64,000 nt of DNA, from contig NZ_AMQY01000014.1 of NCBI RefSeq assembly GCF_000334215.1, positions 372,001 through 436,000 of the forward strand, in the 5' to 3' direction. Below, one piece after another: positions 8,170 through 21,914 of the stretch. The notes beneath the pieces are model-generated. The model was not told the origin of the DNA and searched no databases. It worked only from the letters and a program-made list of their open reading frames with translations. Source of the stretch: Vreelandella jeotgali Hwa. Its GTDB lineage: Bacteria; Pseudomonadota; Gammaproteobacteria; Pseudomonadales; Halomonadaceae. The first letter of the stretch is position 1. Every line of letters begins with the position of its first letter. A program made the translations under genes and the position numbers.

Positions 8170-10302
8170 CTAAAAGCTTTCCCAGTCGTCTACGGCGGAC
8201 TCTGACGCGGCAGAAAGCGAGCGGCTGCGTACCGGCGCGGGCAGTTCGCTGTCCGCCTTGCCTGTGGTTGACGCCGGCAACGGTGTCGCAGACCGGTTTG
8301 GCGTCAGCTTGCGCGTGGTCGAGAACATCGCCGCGCTGGCAAACAGCTGCTCGTTTTTTTCCTGTACCTGGACGGCATCGCCCTTGAATCCCTCTACCAC
8401 ATGCGTCGACGACTGAGTGGCCCCGTCAATTTCCTGGATGGACTGGTTGATCTGGCTGACGCCTTCCTGCTGCTCCTGAAATGCCGTATTGATCTCGTCC
8501 ATCAGGTCGTTGACGCGGTGGGAACTGTCGCGGATGGTCTTGATCGCATCGTCCACCGAGCCGGAAATATCCGCGCCCGAAGAGACAACGTCGCGCGCCT
8601 GGGTGATGCGCTTCTGCACTTCCTTGGCCGCATCGGCGCTGTGTGAAGCGAGGTTGCGCACCTCTTCGGCGACAACCGAAAAGCCGCGCCCGTGTTCACC
8701 GGCGCGTGCCGCTTCGACGGAGGCGTTAAGCGCGAGAATGTTGGTCTGAAAGGCGATGCCGTCAATTTTTTCGACCAGCGCTTCCATCTGCCGGGTATGC
8801 TCCATGATGTCGTTCATGGCGCCGTTGAGCTGCGTCATTTTCTCGTTGGTATCGTCTACGCTCTGCACGTTGCTGAGGCTGACCCGGGAGGCCGTGGCGG
8901 TGCTGTCGGCCGACGTACTCATGGTCGAGCTGATTTCCTCGACGCTGGCCGCCGTCTGCTGAACGGCACTGGCCTGCTGCTGAAAGCGCGACGACAGCTG
9001 TTCCGAGCCCTGGCTGAAGTGCTGTGACGTGGATTGCACATCCCCCATGCTCTGGCGGATTTCCAGCACGATGGTTTCCAGCGAGCGGCGTAACAGCTCC
9101 ATGCTGTACATGGCGCGCCCGACTTCATCATTGCCGGAGAAATCCACGCTGCAGTGCAGGTTGCCGCCGGCCACTTCCATGGCCATGCCTTCAATCGAAC
9201 CGAGGTTACGACCCAGCCGGCGGGTCATATTCACCCCGAAGGCCAGGGTCACCAGCACCCCGAGGGTGCCGAGAGCCAGCAGGATCCGCGTCAGCAACGC
9301 CTGGCGCTCCGACGCATCGGCTGCCGTGCGGTTAACAAACTGGCCGTATTCCTCCTCCAACGAGGCCAAAGTTCTGTCCCAGGCCGGCGCCAGGTCCTGC
9401 AGGAACTGCGTATTCAACGCCCCGGCCTTGTCGAAATGGCCCTGACGGATGGCGGCCGCAATGGGCTCGACGCCCTGGTTGACATAGCGCTCCATGCGTG
9501 CCTGCTCTGCGCTGATATCCATGCCTTCCTCGCCGGCACGGGTGACGGCCCGGTTCCATGAGGAGAGCATGTCTTCCTTGAGCGTCTCGGCACGCTGTTG
9601 AAACGCCGCCGTGTCCAGGTCGTCTCCCCGAGCCAGCGCGCGGTTGATATTACGCCGCACGGCAATCGACTCATTGCCGACCCGGCCGAGGGCTTCCACG
9701 GCGTCAAGGTGACCTCTGACGTCATCCAGCGCCGCATTACCGCGGGTGCCGTTATACACCCCGGTGGCCACCAGCGCCGTGAGTATCAGCACACTGCTGG
9801 CCATTGCCAGGCGGCTTTTGGTCACCAGGCTATCCAGGCGGAAGGAAAACAAGCGGCGCAGGCTGTAACGGCGCATGATGGTCCCCTTGCGGATGATCCA
9901 GCGTGACCGGTTGCCGTTTTCGCGCATGTCCTGATAGACGGCCAGGGCGTGGGTTATCTCGCTGTCCGTGGGCTTGACGCGCAGCGAACAATAGCCGGTG
10001 GTTTGCCCGTTTTGCCTCAGCGGCGTGACGTTGGCCTTGACGATGTAAAAACCGCCATCCTTGCGCAGATTCTTGATGACCCCGGACCAGGATTTTCCGC
10101 GTTGCAGCGACGCCCACATATCGGCAAACACCGCTTTGGGCATGTCGGGATGGCGCACGATGTTGTGCATCGACCCCACCAGCTCGTCACGCTCAAATCC
10201 GCTGGCATCAATAAATGCCTGGTTAGCTTCAAGAATCATACTGTCAGGACGGGTGCGACTGACCAGTACATCGTAATCGCCAAGGATATATTCGGACGGC
10301 AT
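8170..10302 (-). CDS. Aer-like methyl-accepting chemotaxis protein with PAS domain
   Basis: A 710-residue receptor. The N-terminal PAS domain (about 5-110, with [18 protein letters not shown] and [13 protein letters not shown]) is followed by a membrane helix, a helical ligand-type region, a second membrane helix ([17 protein letters not shown]), HAMP and the signalling hairpin ([35 protein letters not shown]). PAS domains of this kind in Aer bind FAD and sense redox or energy state. The chain ends in D-W-E-S-F, much like the NWETF tether for CheR/CheB. The ATG at 10302 has a good AAGGAAG site; an upstream in-frame start would add 38 non-conserved residues. No che genes are nearby. Confidence 0.9.
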   Translation of the reverse strand: MPSEYILGDYDVLVSRTRPDSMILEANQAFIDASGFERDELVGSMHNIVRHPDMPKAVFADMWASLQRGKSWSGVIKNLRKDGGFYIVKANVTPLRQNGQTTGYCSLRVKPTDSEITHALAVYQDMRENGNRSRWIIRKGTIMRRYSLRRLFSFRLDSLVTKSRLAMASSVLILTALVATGVYNGTRGNAALDDVRGHLDAVEALGRVGNESIAVRRNINRALARGDDLDTAAFQQRAETLKEDMLSSWNRAVTRAGEEGMDISAEQARMERYVNQGVEPIAAAIRQGHFDKAGALNTQFLQDLAPAWDRTLASLEEEYGQFVNRTAADASERQALLTRILLALGTLGVLVTLAFGVNMTRRLGRNLGSIEGMAMEVAGGNLHCSVDFSGNDEVGRAMYSMELLRRSLETIVLEIRQSMGDVQSTSQHFSQGSEQLSSRFQQQASAVQQTAASVEEISSTMSTSADSTATASRVSLSNVQSVDDTNEKMTQLNGAMNDIMEHTRQMEALVEKIDGIAFQTNILALNASVEAARAGEHGRGFSVVAEEVRNLASHSADAAKEVQKRITQARDVVSSGADISGSVDDAIKTIRDSSHRVNDLMDEINTAFQEQQEGVSQINQSIQEIDGATQSSTHVVEGFKGDAVQVQEKNEQLFASAAMFSTTRKLTPNRSATPLPASTTGKADSELPAPVRSRSLSAASESAVDDWESF

Positions 10303-10672
10303 GAGAGCTTCCTTTATCGGTCCATCGACACGCGAGTCCTTCGCAGTGGCGCGAAGCCGCGCAAGCGCAGGTGCGGCCCGGGTTTCGACACAAATGCCGA
10401 GCAGTGCCAAGCCCAACCTGCGTTACATGATGATACGTTACGTGCGCTTTTAATACACAACATAGCGTAAAACTGCAAAATGGTCTCTAAACCATTCGAT
10501 ATCAGTTTTCGCTTATCAAATACGCCGAATGTTGACGGTGACTTTCTTCAGGTTTTAAATTTAAGCCCAGGTTTAATTTGTTGTGATAGGGTCATTCATC
10601 GGCGCCGGCAGGCCCAGGGTCCGTGGTTGTCGATCGCCGGTGGTTGATTCAAAAGAGACAGGGAGCAGGAGC
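10303..10672. other. 370-bp divergent intergenic region, chemoreceptor/mntH
   Basis: No gene is visible. It holds a 6-6-6 dyad aatggt-N6-accatt at 10479-10496. The octamer aacatagc at 10459-10466 equals one half of the E. coli MntR-box consensus, but the second half is poor. On the minus strand, a TAAA followed by CCGTCAA (rc of about 10528-10553) weakly resembles a sigma-28 flagellar promoter for the receptor. None of these is firm. Confidence 0.35.
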
Positions 10673-10747
10673 GTGACAGAGGCAGAACGGCGGCTCTTCG
10701 AGTGGTTCAGCATGATCAGGGCGGCGGCGCCCGGGGCGCGACAATAA
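10673..10747 (+). CDS. 24-codon leader ORF translationally coupled to mntH
   Basis: A GTG at 10673 follows a strong ribosome site (GGGAGCAGGAG). It opens an ORF of 24 codons reading VTEAERRLFEWF, then SMIRAAAPGARQ, ending in TAA at 10745-10747. That stop shares its last A with the mntH ATG (TAATG), a classic coupling arrangement. The mntH start itself has no good ribosome site, which supports delivery of ribosomes by this leader. It is not recognisably related to MntS or to known mntH leaders. Whether the peptide has its own role is unknown. Confidence 0.5.
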   Translation: MTEAERRLFEWFSMIRAAAPGARQ

Positions 10748-12048
10748 TGAGTGCGGAGCCGTTATCCAGCGATGCCCCGGCGGCCGGTGACCAGGCGACA
10801 GACTCCGCGGCTCGGGCGTCTCTTGACGGCCACACCCGCGGATTCAAGGCGCTATGGCCGTTTCTCGGGCCGGCGTTTATTGCGGCTGTGGCCTATATCG
10901 ATCCGGGTAATTTCGCGACCAATATCGCCGCGGGGTCCACCCACGGCTATATGCTGCTGTGGGTGGTGCTGCTGTCGAACGTCATGGCGATTCTGGTACA
11001 GGCCATGTCGGCCAAGCTGGGGATTGCCACCGGACGCAACCTGCCGGAAATCTGCCGCGAGCGCTTTCCCCGGCCGATGACTATCGGCCTCTGGATTCAG
11101 GCGGAATTCATCGCCATTGCCACCGATCTGGCGGAGTTTATCGGCGGTGCGCTGGGGCTGAATCTGCTTTTTGGCATCCCGCTTTTTCCCGCCGCGCTGA
11201 TTACCGGGGTGTTTTCGTTTGCTCTGCTGGAGCTCCAGCGCCGCGGCTACCGCTGGCTGGAAGCCGGCATTGCCTGTCTGGTGGGTATCGTGGTGGTCTC
11301 GTTCGCCTATCAGGTGGTTATGGCCAAACCGGACGGCAGCGCCCTGCTATACGGGCTGACGGTGCCGCACTTCGCCGGTTCCGAAAGCGTGCTGCTGGCT
11401 GCGGGTATCCTGGGCGCCACGGTCATGCCCCACGTGATCTACCTGCACTCGTCGCTGACCCAGCGCCGGGTAACGGGCCGCAACGAGGCCGAGCGCCGCC
11501 GGATTTTCCGCTTTGAGATGGTCGATATTCTGATTGCCATGGCCATTGCCGGCGTTATCAACGGCGCAATGCTGGTCATGGCGGCGGGGTTATTTTTCGG
11601 CAGCGGCGATATCGTATCGTCCATCGAAGGCGCTTTTGCCCGCCTGGGCGACCAGATTGGTCCCTTTGCCGCCCTGCTGTTCGGCATCGGCCTGCTGGCC
11701 AGCGGCTTTTCCAGCTCGTCGGTGGGCACCATGAGCGGGCAGGTAGTGATGCAGGGCTATATCAACCGCCGGATCCCCCTCTACCTGCGCCGTTTGATCA
11801 CCATGCTGCCGGCGCTGGCTGTGCTCTGGTTCGGGCTGGACCCCAGCGCTTCGCTGGTGCTGAGCCAGGTAGTGCTATCGTTTGGTATCCCTTTCGCGCT
11901 GATCCCGCTGATTATGTTCTGCTCCAACCGCACACTCATGGGCACCCTGGTCAACCACCGCTGGACCACCCGGCTTGCCTGGCTGATCGCTCTGGTGATT
12001 ATCGCGCTGAACGTCTTCCTGATTTATCAAACCCTGGCAGGTCTGTGA
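10747..12048 (+). CDS. mntH: Nramp family Mn2+/divalent-metal:H+ symporter
   Basis: MntH imports Mn2+ (also Fe2+) with protons across the inner membrane. The 433-residue protein has the helix 1 motif GPAFIAAVAYIDPGNFATNIAAGS, with the Asp-Pro-Gly-Asn metal-binding kink, and helix 6 ILGATVMPHVIYLHSSL with the Met-Pro-His motif. About eleven helices are present. I take the ATG at 10747, which overlaps the leader ORF stop; a GTG at 10702 would add 15 residues but has no ribosome site. A strong bidirectional terminator follows at 12072. Regulation by an MntR-like factor is possible, but the operator is not convincing. Confidence 0.93.
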   Translation: MSAEPLSSDAPAAGDQATDSAARASLDGHTRGFKALWPFLGPAFIAAVAYIDPGNFATNIAAGSTHGYMLLWVVLLSNVMAILVQAMSAKLGIATGRNLPEICRERFPRPMTIGLWIQAEFIAIATDLAEFIGGALGLNLLFGIPLFPAALITGVFSFALLELQRRGYRWLEAGIACLVGIVVVSFAYQVVMAKPDGSALLYGLTVPHFAGSESVLLAAGILGATVMPHVIYLHSSLTQRRVTGRNEAERRRIFRFEMVDILIAMAIAGVINGAMLVMAAGLFFGSGDIVSSIEGAFARLGDQIGPFAALLFGIGLLASGFSSSSVGTMSGQVVMQGYINRRIPLYLRRLITMLPALAVLWFGLDPSASLVLSQVVLSFGIPFALIPLIMFCSNRTLMGTLVNHRWTTRLAWLIALVIIALNVFLIYQTLAGL

Positions 12049-12071
12049 AAGTGATTCCGTGAATCCCCAAT

Positions 12072-12112
12072 AAAACGGCCCGGGCTAGTGCGCTAGCCCG
12101 GGCCGTTTTGTT
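12072..12112. terminator. bidirectional rho-independent terminator mntH/nfuA
   Basis: A perfect 17-bp inverted repeat, aaaacggcccgggctag at 12072-12088 and its complement at 12093-12109, with a tgcg loop and T/A tracts on both sides. It serves the convergent mntH and nfuA genes. Confidence 0.93.
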
Positions 12113-12116
12113 TCGG

Positions 12117-12199
12117 CGTTAAATAGTAGTTATTAAATAATAGTCGTTAAATAGTCGGCATTGATAGTACGTGTTAATAGTACGTATTAATAGTAGGCG
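12117..12199. repeat. AT-rich 13-15 bp tandem repeats overlapping the nfuA stop codon
   Basis: Three 13-bp units, ttgatagtacgtg (12161-12173), ttaatagtacgta (12174-12186) and ttaatagtaggcg (12187-12199). They are preceded by diverged 14-15 bp units (gttaaatagtagtt, attaaataatagtc, gttaaatagtcggca). The last unit is the final codons and stop of nfuA read on the minus strand, so the array looks like an expansion of the gene's 3' end. Confidence 0.85.
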
Positions 12200-12831
12200 T
12201 TGGTGGTATCCGAGTGGTCGGTGACGTCGCGGATACCGCCCATTTCGGGGATACGTTCCAGCAGAGTACGTTCGACACCGTGCTTGAGCGTGATATCCAC
12301 GGCTGCGCAGCCCTGACAGCCGCCGCCGAAGGAGAGCACGGCGATGTTGTCGTCGAGCAGTTCAACCAGCCGAACCTCGCCGCCGTGAGCCGCAAGCCCC
12401 GGGTTGATTTCGCTGTAGAGCACGTAGTTGACGCGGTCTTCCAGCGGGCTGTCGGCGTTGACCTTGGGCATTTTGGCGTTGGGCGCCTTGATAGTCAGCT
12501 GGCCGCCCATGCGGTCGGCGTTGAAATCGACCACCGCCTCTTCGAGGAAGTTGACGCTGTTCTTTTCCAGAAAAACGCGCAGCTTTTCCAGCTCGAGCGC
12601 CACGTCATCGGCCTCTTCCTCGCCCGGGCGGCAGTAGGCCAGGCAGGTCTCAGCGTAGGGCGTGCCCGGCTGGGTAATGAAGATGCGCACGGCGATACCG
12701 TCGACCTCCTGCTTTTCCAGCAGCTCGGCCAGGTAATCCTGCGCGCTCGGGGTGATCTCGATGCCCTGCTTGTCGTCGTCGGTAGTATCCTGCGTCAGGG
12801 TCGCGTCTTGTGCTTCAGCGGTCGTCGTCAT
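12187..12831 (-). CDS. nfuA: Fe-S biogenesis protein NfuA
   Basis: NfuA carries a 4Fe-4S cluster bridged between two subunits and passes it to target enzymes. An N-terminal degenerate A-type (HesB-like) domain lies at about 22-120. The C-terminal Nfu domain holds the cluster motif [11 protein letters not shown] (C172 and C175 from the chosen start). The AGGAG site is too close to the first ATG (12837) and fits the second ATG at 12831, giving 214 residues. The gene is monocistronic, with its own upstream region of about 230 bp shared divergently with metH. Its last codons are part of a tandem repeat array. Confidence 0.93.
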   Translation of the reverse strand: MTTTAEAQDATLTQDTTDDDKQGIEITPSAQDYLAELLEKQEVDGIAVRIFITQPGTPYAETCLAYCRPGEEEADDVALELEKLRVFLEKNSVNFLEEAVVDFNADRMGGQLTIKAPNAKMPKVNADSPLEDRVNYVLYSEINPGLAAHGGEVRLVELLDDNIAVLSFGGGCQGCAAVDITLKHGVERTLLERIPEMGGIRDVTDHSDTTNAYY

Positions 12832-13068
12832 GGGCATTAACTCCTGCGGAGGCAGCGATGCTGCGCACTGCGAAAATCATTTGACCTTATCATAAGCAAA
12901 ACCAGGCGCCGACACAATCCTGAGTATTTTACTCGGCTTTGCCGGCCAGCTGCGCGCCAGAGGTTACTTTGGTAGGATAGGCGCCCGCCCGTCGCGCCCG
13001 CTCACCTGCCGACGGCATAACAAGACAATCCGATTCCCTGACGGTGATGCTGGAGATTTCCCCTCGCT

Positions 13069-16767
<3,699 letters not shown>

Positions 16768-16770
16768 GCA

Positions 16771-18105
16771 GTGACGCTGCTGGCCCCGCGCCGCCTCAAG
16801 GTGATGCGCCTGGCGCTGCCGGTGATGCTGGGCATGCTGTCGCAAAGCGTGCTCAACCTGATCGACGCTGCGCTGGTGGGCTCGCTGGGCGACGTTGCGC
16901 TGGCCGGCGTGGGCGTAGGCGGCTACGTCATGTTCATGATGACCGCGCTGGTCTTCGGCCTGTCATCGGCGGTGCAGTCGCAAACCGCCCGGTGTCTGGG
17001 CGCGGAAGACAGCGCCCCGGCCCGACCGCTCAACGCCGGGCTGATGCTGGCCGCGCTGATGGCGATCCCGCTGAGTCTGCTCGCCTGGTGGCAGGCGCCG
17101 GCGTTGATCGGCTGGATCAGTCCGGCGGCGGACGTTGAGGCACTCGGCGTGAGCTATTTCCGCTGGCGCGTGGCGACCCTGGTCGTGGTAGCGATGACGC
17201 TCTGTCTGCGCGGCTACTGGAACGGCCGTCAGCAGACCGGCATGTATCTGCGCATCATTCTCTGTGTGCATGCCTTCAACGTGGCGGCCAGTATCGGGCT
17301 GATTTTCGGCGTGGCCGGCCTGCCGGCCATGGGCGCGGAAGGCGCCGGTGCGGGCACGGCGCTCTCGCTGTGCCTGGGGCTGGTACTGTGGTGGGCCGTC
17401 AGCGTGAAAGGCGCGCGAACTCAGGGTTTTTTGACCTGCCTGCCCTCCCTGCGCGGCTTTTGTCGGCTGGCAGCGCTGGTTTGGCCGCATTCGCTACAGC
17501 AGCTCTGGTTTGCTGCCGGCTATGCGGTGCTATTCTGGATGCTGGGTCAGATCGGTACTCAAAGCGTGGCGGTGGGCCATGTGCTGATCAACCTGTCGCT
17601 GCTGCTGGTGTTGCCCGGCGTGGGCGTGGGCGTGGCGGCCATGAGCCTGGTGGGTGATGCCCTGGGGCGTGACGCGCGCGCAGATGCGCACCGCTGGGGG
17701 CTGGATGCGCTGAGGCTGGCCTGGCTTTTATTGACAACCCTTGCGCTGCCCATGCTGATGTTTCCGCAGGCCATACTCGGCCTCTTTCTGGATAGCGCCG
17801 AGCTCGTCACTATGGGGACCCTGCCGCTCAGATTGACCGGGGCGATGATGGTACTGGATGCCGCCGCGCTGGTGCTGGCCCAGGCGCTGATGGGCGCCGG
17901 TGCACAGCGTACGGTGATGGCGCTGACGCTTTCCATGCAGTGGCTGGTATTCCTGCCGCTGGCCTGGGCGGTGGGCGTGGGCTGGGGCTATGGACTCTCG
18001 GGGATCTGGCTGGTGCAGCTGGGCTACCGGGTATTGAACTCGCTGGGCTTTTTCTGGATCTGGCAGCGCCGCCGCTGGGCGCTGCCGGAAGCTACACTGC
18101 GTTAG
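16771..18105 (+). CDS. MATE family efflux transporter (NorM/DinF type)
   Basis: A 444-residue membrane protein with about twelve helices. It has the MATE start LALPVMLGMLSQSVLNLIDAALVGSLG and the FGLSSAVQSQTARCLGAED segment. Such proteins export cationic drugs or metabolites using Na+ or H+. The GTG start is 3 bp after the metH stop with no clear ribosome site; an in-frame GTG at 16801 or ATG at 16804 is possible. A weak hairpin with a T-run (ATACC 18146-18150, GGTAT 18159-18163, then TTTT) may end the transcript. The substrate is unknown. Confidence 0.9.
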   Translation: MTLLAPRRLKVMRLALPVMLGMLSQSVLNLIDAALVGSLGDVALAGVGVGGYVMFMMTALVFGLSSAVQSQTARCLGAEDSAPARPLNAGLMLAALMAIPLSLLAWWQAPALIGWISPAADVEALGVSYFRWRVATLVVVAMTLCLRGYWNGRQQTGMYLRIILCVHAFNVAASIGLIFGVAGLPAMGAEGAGAGTALSLCLGLVLWWAVSVKGARTQGFLTCLPSLRGFCRLAALVWPHSLQQLWFAAGYAVLFWMLGQIGTQSVAVGHVLINLSLLLVLPGVGVGVAAMSLVGDALGRDARADAHRWGLDALRLAWLLLTTLALPMLMFPQAILGLFLDSAELVTMGTLPLRLTGAMMVLDAAALVLAQALMGAGAQRTVMALTLSMQWLVFLPLAWAVGVGWGYGLSGIWLVQLGYRVLNSLGFFWIWQRRRWALPEATLR

Positions 18106-18166
18106 TCGGTACTGTAATCCGGCACGTTATCCGGCTCTCCAGCCGATACCTTTTAGCCGGTATTTT

Positions 18167-18793
18167 TCAGCCGCGGCGCTTCTGTTGGCGCTCGCGGTTG
18201 TGGGCCTTGGCTCGCCGGCTTTTTCGCAGCATCACCCAGGTGGCGCCCAGGCCGCCCCGGTGGGATTCGGCCGACACATACGCCTGGACCTGGTCGAACT
18301 GCACAAGCCATTTGGCTACATAGGAGCGCAGCACGTTGGCCGGGCTGTCAACTTCACGCCCGCGGCCGTGGACAATCAGCAGCGAGCGCAAATCGTTATC
18401 GGTGGCGTCGCGGATAAAGCCAAACAGCCGCTGCCGGCATTCGCCCAGCGGGCGGCGCAACAGGTCCAGCTGCGCCTGCACCGGATAGCCGCCGTGCTTG
18501 AGCTTATCCGCCACGCCCTGCTGGATGCCGTCGCGGCGAAACGCCATGGGGTCCGCCGGCGGCACCAGGTCAACAAAGTCATCCGACAGGAAGTTGCGGG
18601 CATTGGCGCCTTCTGCGGTTTCTTCCTCGGCCGCTTCGCGGCGCGCCCGGCCGGCATCGGCCGACGGCGGCGGTGCCTTTCCCGGATCGGCGCGGTTGGT
18701 CTGCTCGAGCGGGGTGACATCGTCCATCAACGCCTCGAAATCCATGCGATCGCCCGCCTTGTCGCTGACGTCATTACCTTCTGGCTGGTTCAT
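18167..18793 (-). CDS. Smr-domain protein (SmrA/YdaL-like putative endonuclease)
   Basis: The 208-residue product has a charged, probably flexible N-terminus (1-100). A C-terminal Smr domain follows: LLIVHGRGREVDSPANVLRSYVAKWL, then SAESHRGGLGATWVMLRKS. Smr domains cut or bind nucleic acids, for example in MutS2 and ribosome-rescue nucleases. The HGRG and GGxGATWV motifs are intact. The ATG at 18793 follows GGAGGAAAGAAC. Only 24 bp separate it from the divergent cyclotransferase gene, so one promoter must overlap the other gene's 5' end. Confidence 0.88.
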   Translation of the reverse strand: MNQPEGNDVSDKAGDRMDFEALMDDVTPLEQTNRADPGKAPPPSADAGRARREAAEEETAEGANARNFLSDDFVDLVPPADPMAFRRDGIQQGVADKLKHGGYPVQAQLDLLRRPLGECRQRLFGFIRDATDNDLRSLLIVHGRGREVDSPANVLRSYVAKWLVQFDQVQAYVSAESHRGGLGATWVMLRKSRRAKAHNRERQQKRRG

Positions 18794-18817
18794 GTTCTTT
18801 CCTCCGGCTGACGGCAC

Positions 18818-19994
<1,177 letters not shown>

Positions 19995-19995
<1 letters not shown>

Positions 19996-20399
19996 TGCGC
20001 CAATGGCTGGAAAACGTGGAACGCCGACGCGGCCTGGCGCCTCTCACAGCGCGGGCCCGTCAGCTGGTCGTGGCAAGCTTTACCGTTCTGCTGTTGCTGA
20101 TGGTCTATCGCGGCATGTTGCTTCAGGGCGACGACGGCTTTAACTGGCGCCCTGTCATCGCGTTTATACTGCCGCTGGTGCTGTTTCTGCCGTCGATTCT
20201 CGCACGGCGCCCGCGGGGCCATGCCTGGCTGTCGTTTGTCAGCCTGCTGTATTTCATGCAGGGCGTTATGGTCGCCACACTGCCCGAACAACACCTGCGC
20301 GGTATTCTGGAAGCCGCAGTCTCGCTGGCGCTGTTTACCGGCTGCATGGCCTACGCGCGCTTTCGCAGCCGGCTGCTGCGCGAGCAGGCCGAGCCATAG
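19995..20399 (+). CDS. DUF2069 small membrane protein
   Basis: A 134-residue protein with a basic N-terminus and about four hydrophobic helices (27-45, 52-66, 78-94, 103-118). It fits PF09842 (DUF2069), often found just downstream of wrbA. The start overlaps the wrbA stop (TGATG). The function is unknown; a membrane partner for WrbA is only a guess from position. Confidence 0.75.
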
Positions 20400-20476
20400 C
20401 CGGCGCTCTGTCCCACGAAGGTCTCAGCGCCTTACATTTCCAGGTACTAACCTTAGTAGGCTATGATAGGGTAGCG

Positions 20477-20503
20477 AAGCGGCCTGATCACGGGCCGCTT
20501 TCA
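20477..20503 (+). terminator. probable terminator after DUF2069
   Basis: aagcggcc at 20477-20484 pairs with ggccgctt at 20493-20500, followed by a short T-run. A TATGAT hexamer at 20462-20467 and the dyad actaaccttagt lie just upstream. The hairpin could instead be in the 5' leader of the cytochrome gene. Confidence 0.5.
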
Positions 20504-20542
20504 TTATGACAGACCCGATATCAATCACGAGGGAGATGCTCG

Positions 20543-21013
20543 ATGCGTATGATGAAAGCCGGCCTGAGCGCCGCTGCCTGTGCTGCCCTGCTGACTGCCA
20601 GCATGACCGCCAATGCGGTTGAGCCGGAAGACGCGATCCACTATCGTCAGTCGGCGCTGGACGTCATGGCATGGCATTTCGGCCCGATTGCCGACATGGC
20701 CAAGGGCGACATCGACTATGACGCCGACGAATTTGCGCGCCGCGCGCAGAACGTCAGCGACATGGCCCACATGCCCTGGGAAGGCTTTGTCGAAGGCACC
20801 TATCAGAATGACGGCCACGGCGTGGACACCGATGCGCTGGCGAAGATTGCCGACAATCCCGACGATTTCCAGCAAAAGCAGCAGGATCTGATCGACGAAG
20901 CGCAAAAGCTGGCCGAGGTTGCCCAGGACGGCGATTTCGCGACCTCACGCGCCCAGCTTTCCAAGGTCGGCAAGACGTGCAAAAGCTGCCACGACGATTA
21001 CCTCGCCGAATAA
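20543..21013 (+). CDS. Cytochrome c' / c556 family protein
   Basis: The 156-residue protein has a Sec signal peptide (cleavage near ANA-VEPED, residue 26). It is all-helical with the haem motif C146-K-S-C149-H150 near the C-terminus, as in the four-helix cytochromes c' (PF01322). It acts in the periplasm; family roles include NO binding and electron transfer. Ribosome site GGGAG is 8-9 bp before the ATG. The convergent neighbour is a cytochrome b561, and pairs like this are common, which suggests the b-type protein hands electrons to it. Confidence 0.92.
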   Translation: MRMMKAGLSAAACAALLTASMTANAVEPEDAIHYRQSALDVMAWHFGPIADMAKGDIDYDADEFARRAQNVSDMAHMPWEGFVEGTYQNDGHGVDTDALAKIADNPDDFQQKQQDLIDEAQKLAEVAQDGDFATSRAQLSKVGKTCKSCHDDYLAE

Positions 21014-21062
21014 CGGCGCCTTGGGCCGTATTAAACCGCGGACCGGAAGTAAAGCGAGAAGT

Positions 21063-21093
21063 AAAACGGGAAGCCTTGGCTTCCCGTTTTTTT
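21063..21093. terminator. rho-independent terminator after cytochrome c'
   Basis: aaaacgggaagcc at 21063-21075 pairs perfectly with 21078-21090 and is followed by ttt, giving a seven-T run. The A-run on the other side lets it also serve the convergent b561 gene. Confidence 0.92.
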
Positions 21094-21142
21094 GGCCTAT
21101 TTTCATGAATGGCATATCGGTATTCAGTGCGAATCCAGTCGC

Positions 21143-21823
21143 CTACCAATACCACCACAGCAGGCTGACCGCACCGGCAACCGCCAGTATCAGCAGCGTC
21201 CGCCACAGCGGAATCGATAGCGCCCTGTGGCCGGGGTTGGCATCCAGGGGCGGGCCCGGTAGCCGTTTGCGCCCGGTCAGCATGGCGCCAACCAGCTTTT
21301 CCCCCAGCAGCCGGTGAAAGGCGATGGCGCCAATATGCAGGCCAATCAGAATCAACAGCAAGGTGCTGTTGTAGTGGTGTAAAGCGTGCAGCGTTTTGCT
21401 GACATCTTCACCCAGCGATGCGTAAAGCGGCGCTTCAAAAAAGATATCGTCGCTGAGAAACAGCCCGCTCAGCCCCTGAAACGTCAGCGATAGCAGCATC
21501 AGGACCACCATCCAGCCGCCAACCGGGTTGTGCCCGGCATAGGGTTTTGGCTGGCGCTTGAGCAGGCTGCCGGCATAGATCAGCAGAGTGCGCGGAGAGC
21601 GCAGGAAGGTCGTGAATCGGGCAAAAAAGCTGCCGCCAAAGCCCCATAGCCAGCGAAAGCTCAAGAGGCCCAGCGCTACATAGCCGGCCTTGGCATGCGT
21701 TTGCGCGGGAAACAGGAAAGGCGCTCCCTCGGTTTTCATGGTGTAGAAAGACACCAGCACGGCGGCCACCAGAGCCCAGTGAAAAAGACGCACGTAGACG
21801 TCCCAGACATAGATACGCTGCAT
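21143..21823 (-). CDS. Cytochrome b561-family di-haem membrane protein
   Basis: About 226 residues with the helix starts VWDVYVRLFHWALVAAVLVSF and HAKAGYVALGLLSFRWLWGF, then LHALHHYNSTLLLILIGLHIGAIAFHRL. The His residues are placed to bind two b haems (PF01292, also seen in Ni-hydrogenase cytochrome b). It moves electrons between the quinone pool and a periplasmic carrier, here probably the adjacent cytochrome c'. The ATG at 21823 follows AAGGAAC; the earlier in-frame ATG (21841) lacks a ribosome site. Confidence 0.9.
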   Translation of the reverse strand: MQRIYVWDVYVRLFHWALVAAVLVSFYTMKTEGAPFLFPAQTHAKAGYVALGLLSFRWLWGFGGSFFARFTTFLRSPRTLLIYAGSLLKRQPKPYAGHNPVGGWMVVLMLLSLTFQGLSGLFLSDDIFFEAPLYASLGEDVSKTLHALHHYNSTLLLILIGLHIGAIAFHRLLGEKLVGAMLTGRKRLPGPPLDANPGHRALSIPLWRTLLILAVAGAVSLLWWYW

Positions 21824-21914
21824 CGTTGTTCCTTGCGTCAATCCATCACGGTGTGTCGTTATAACAGTTTCGCATTTATTCAGCTCATCTCATAGAATAT
21901 CCTGTGGCCTTGCC

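Noticed and set aside
10459-10478. MntR box upstream of mntH
   Set aside because: Only one half (aacatagc) matches the E. coli consensus; the other half has few matches, so it is not reported as an operator.
12838-13068. Possible cobalamin or SAM riboswitch before metH
   Set aside because: Neither the B12-box-like conserved block nor a SAM-type helix set could be recognised in these 231 bp.
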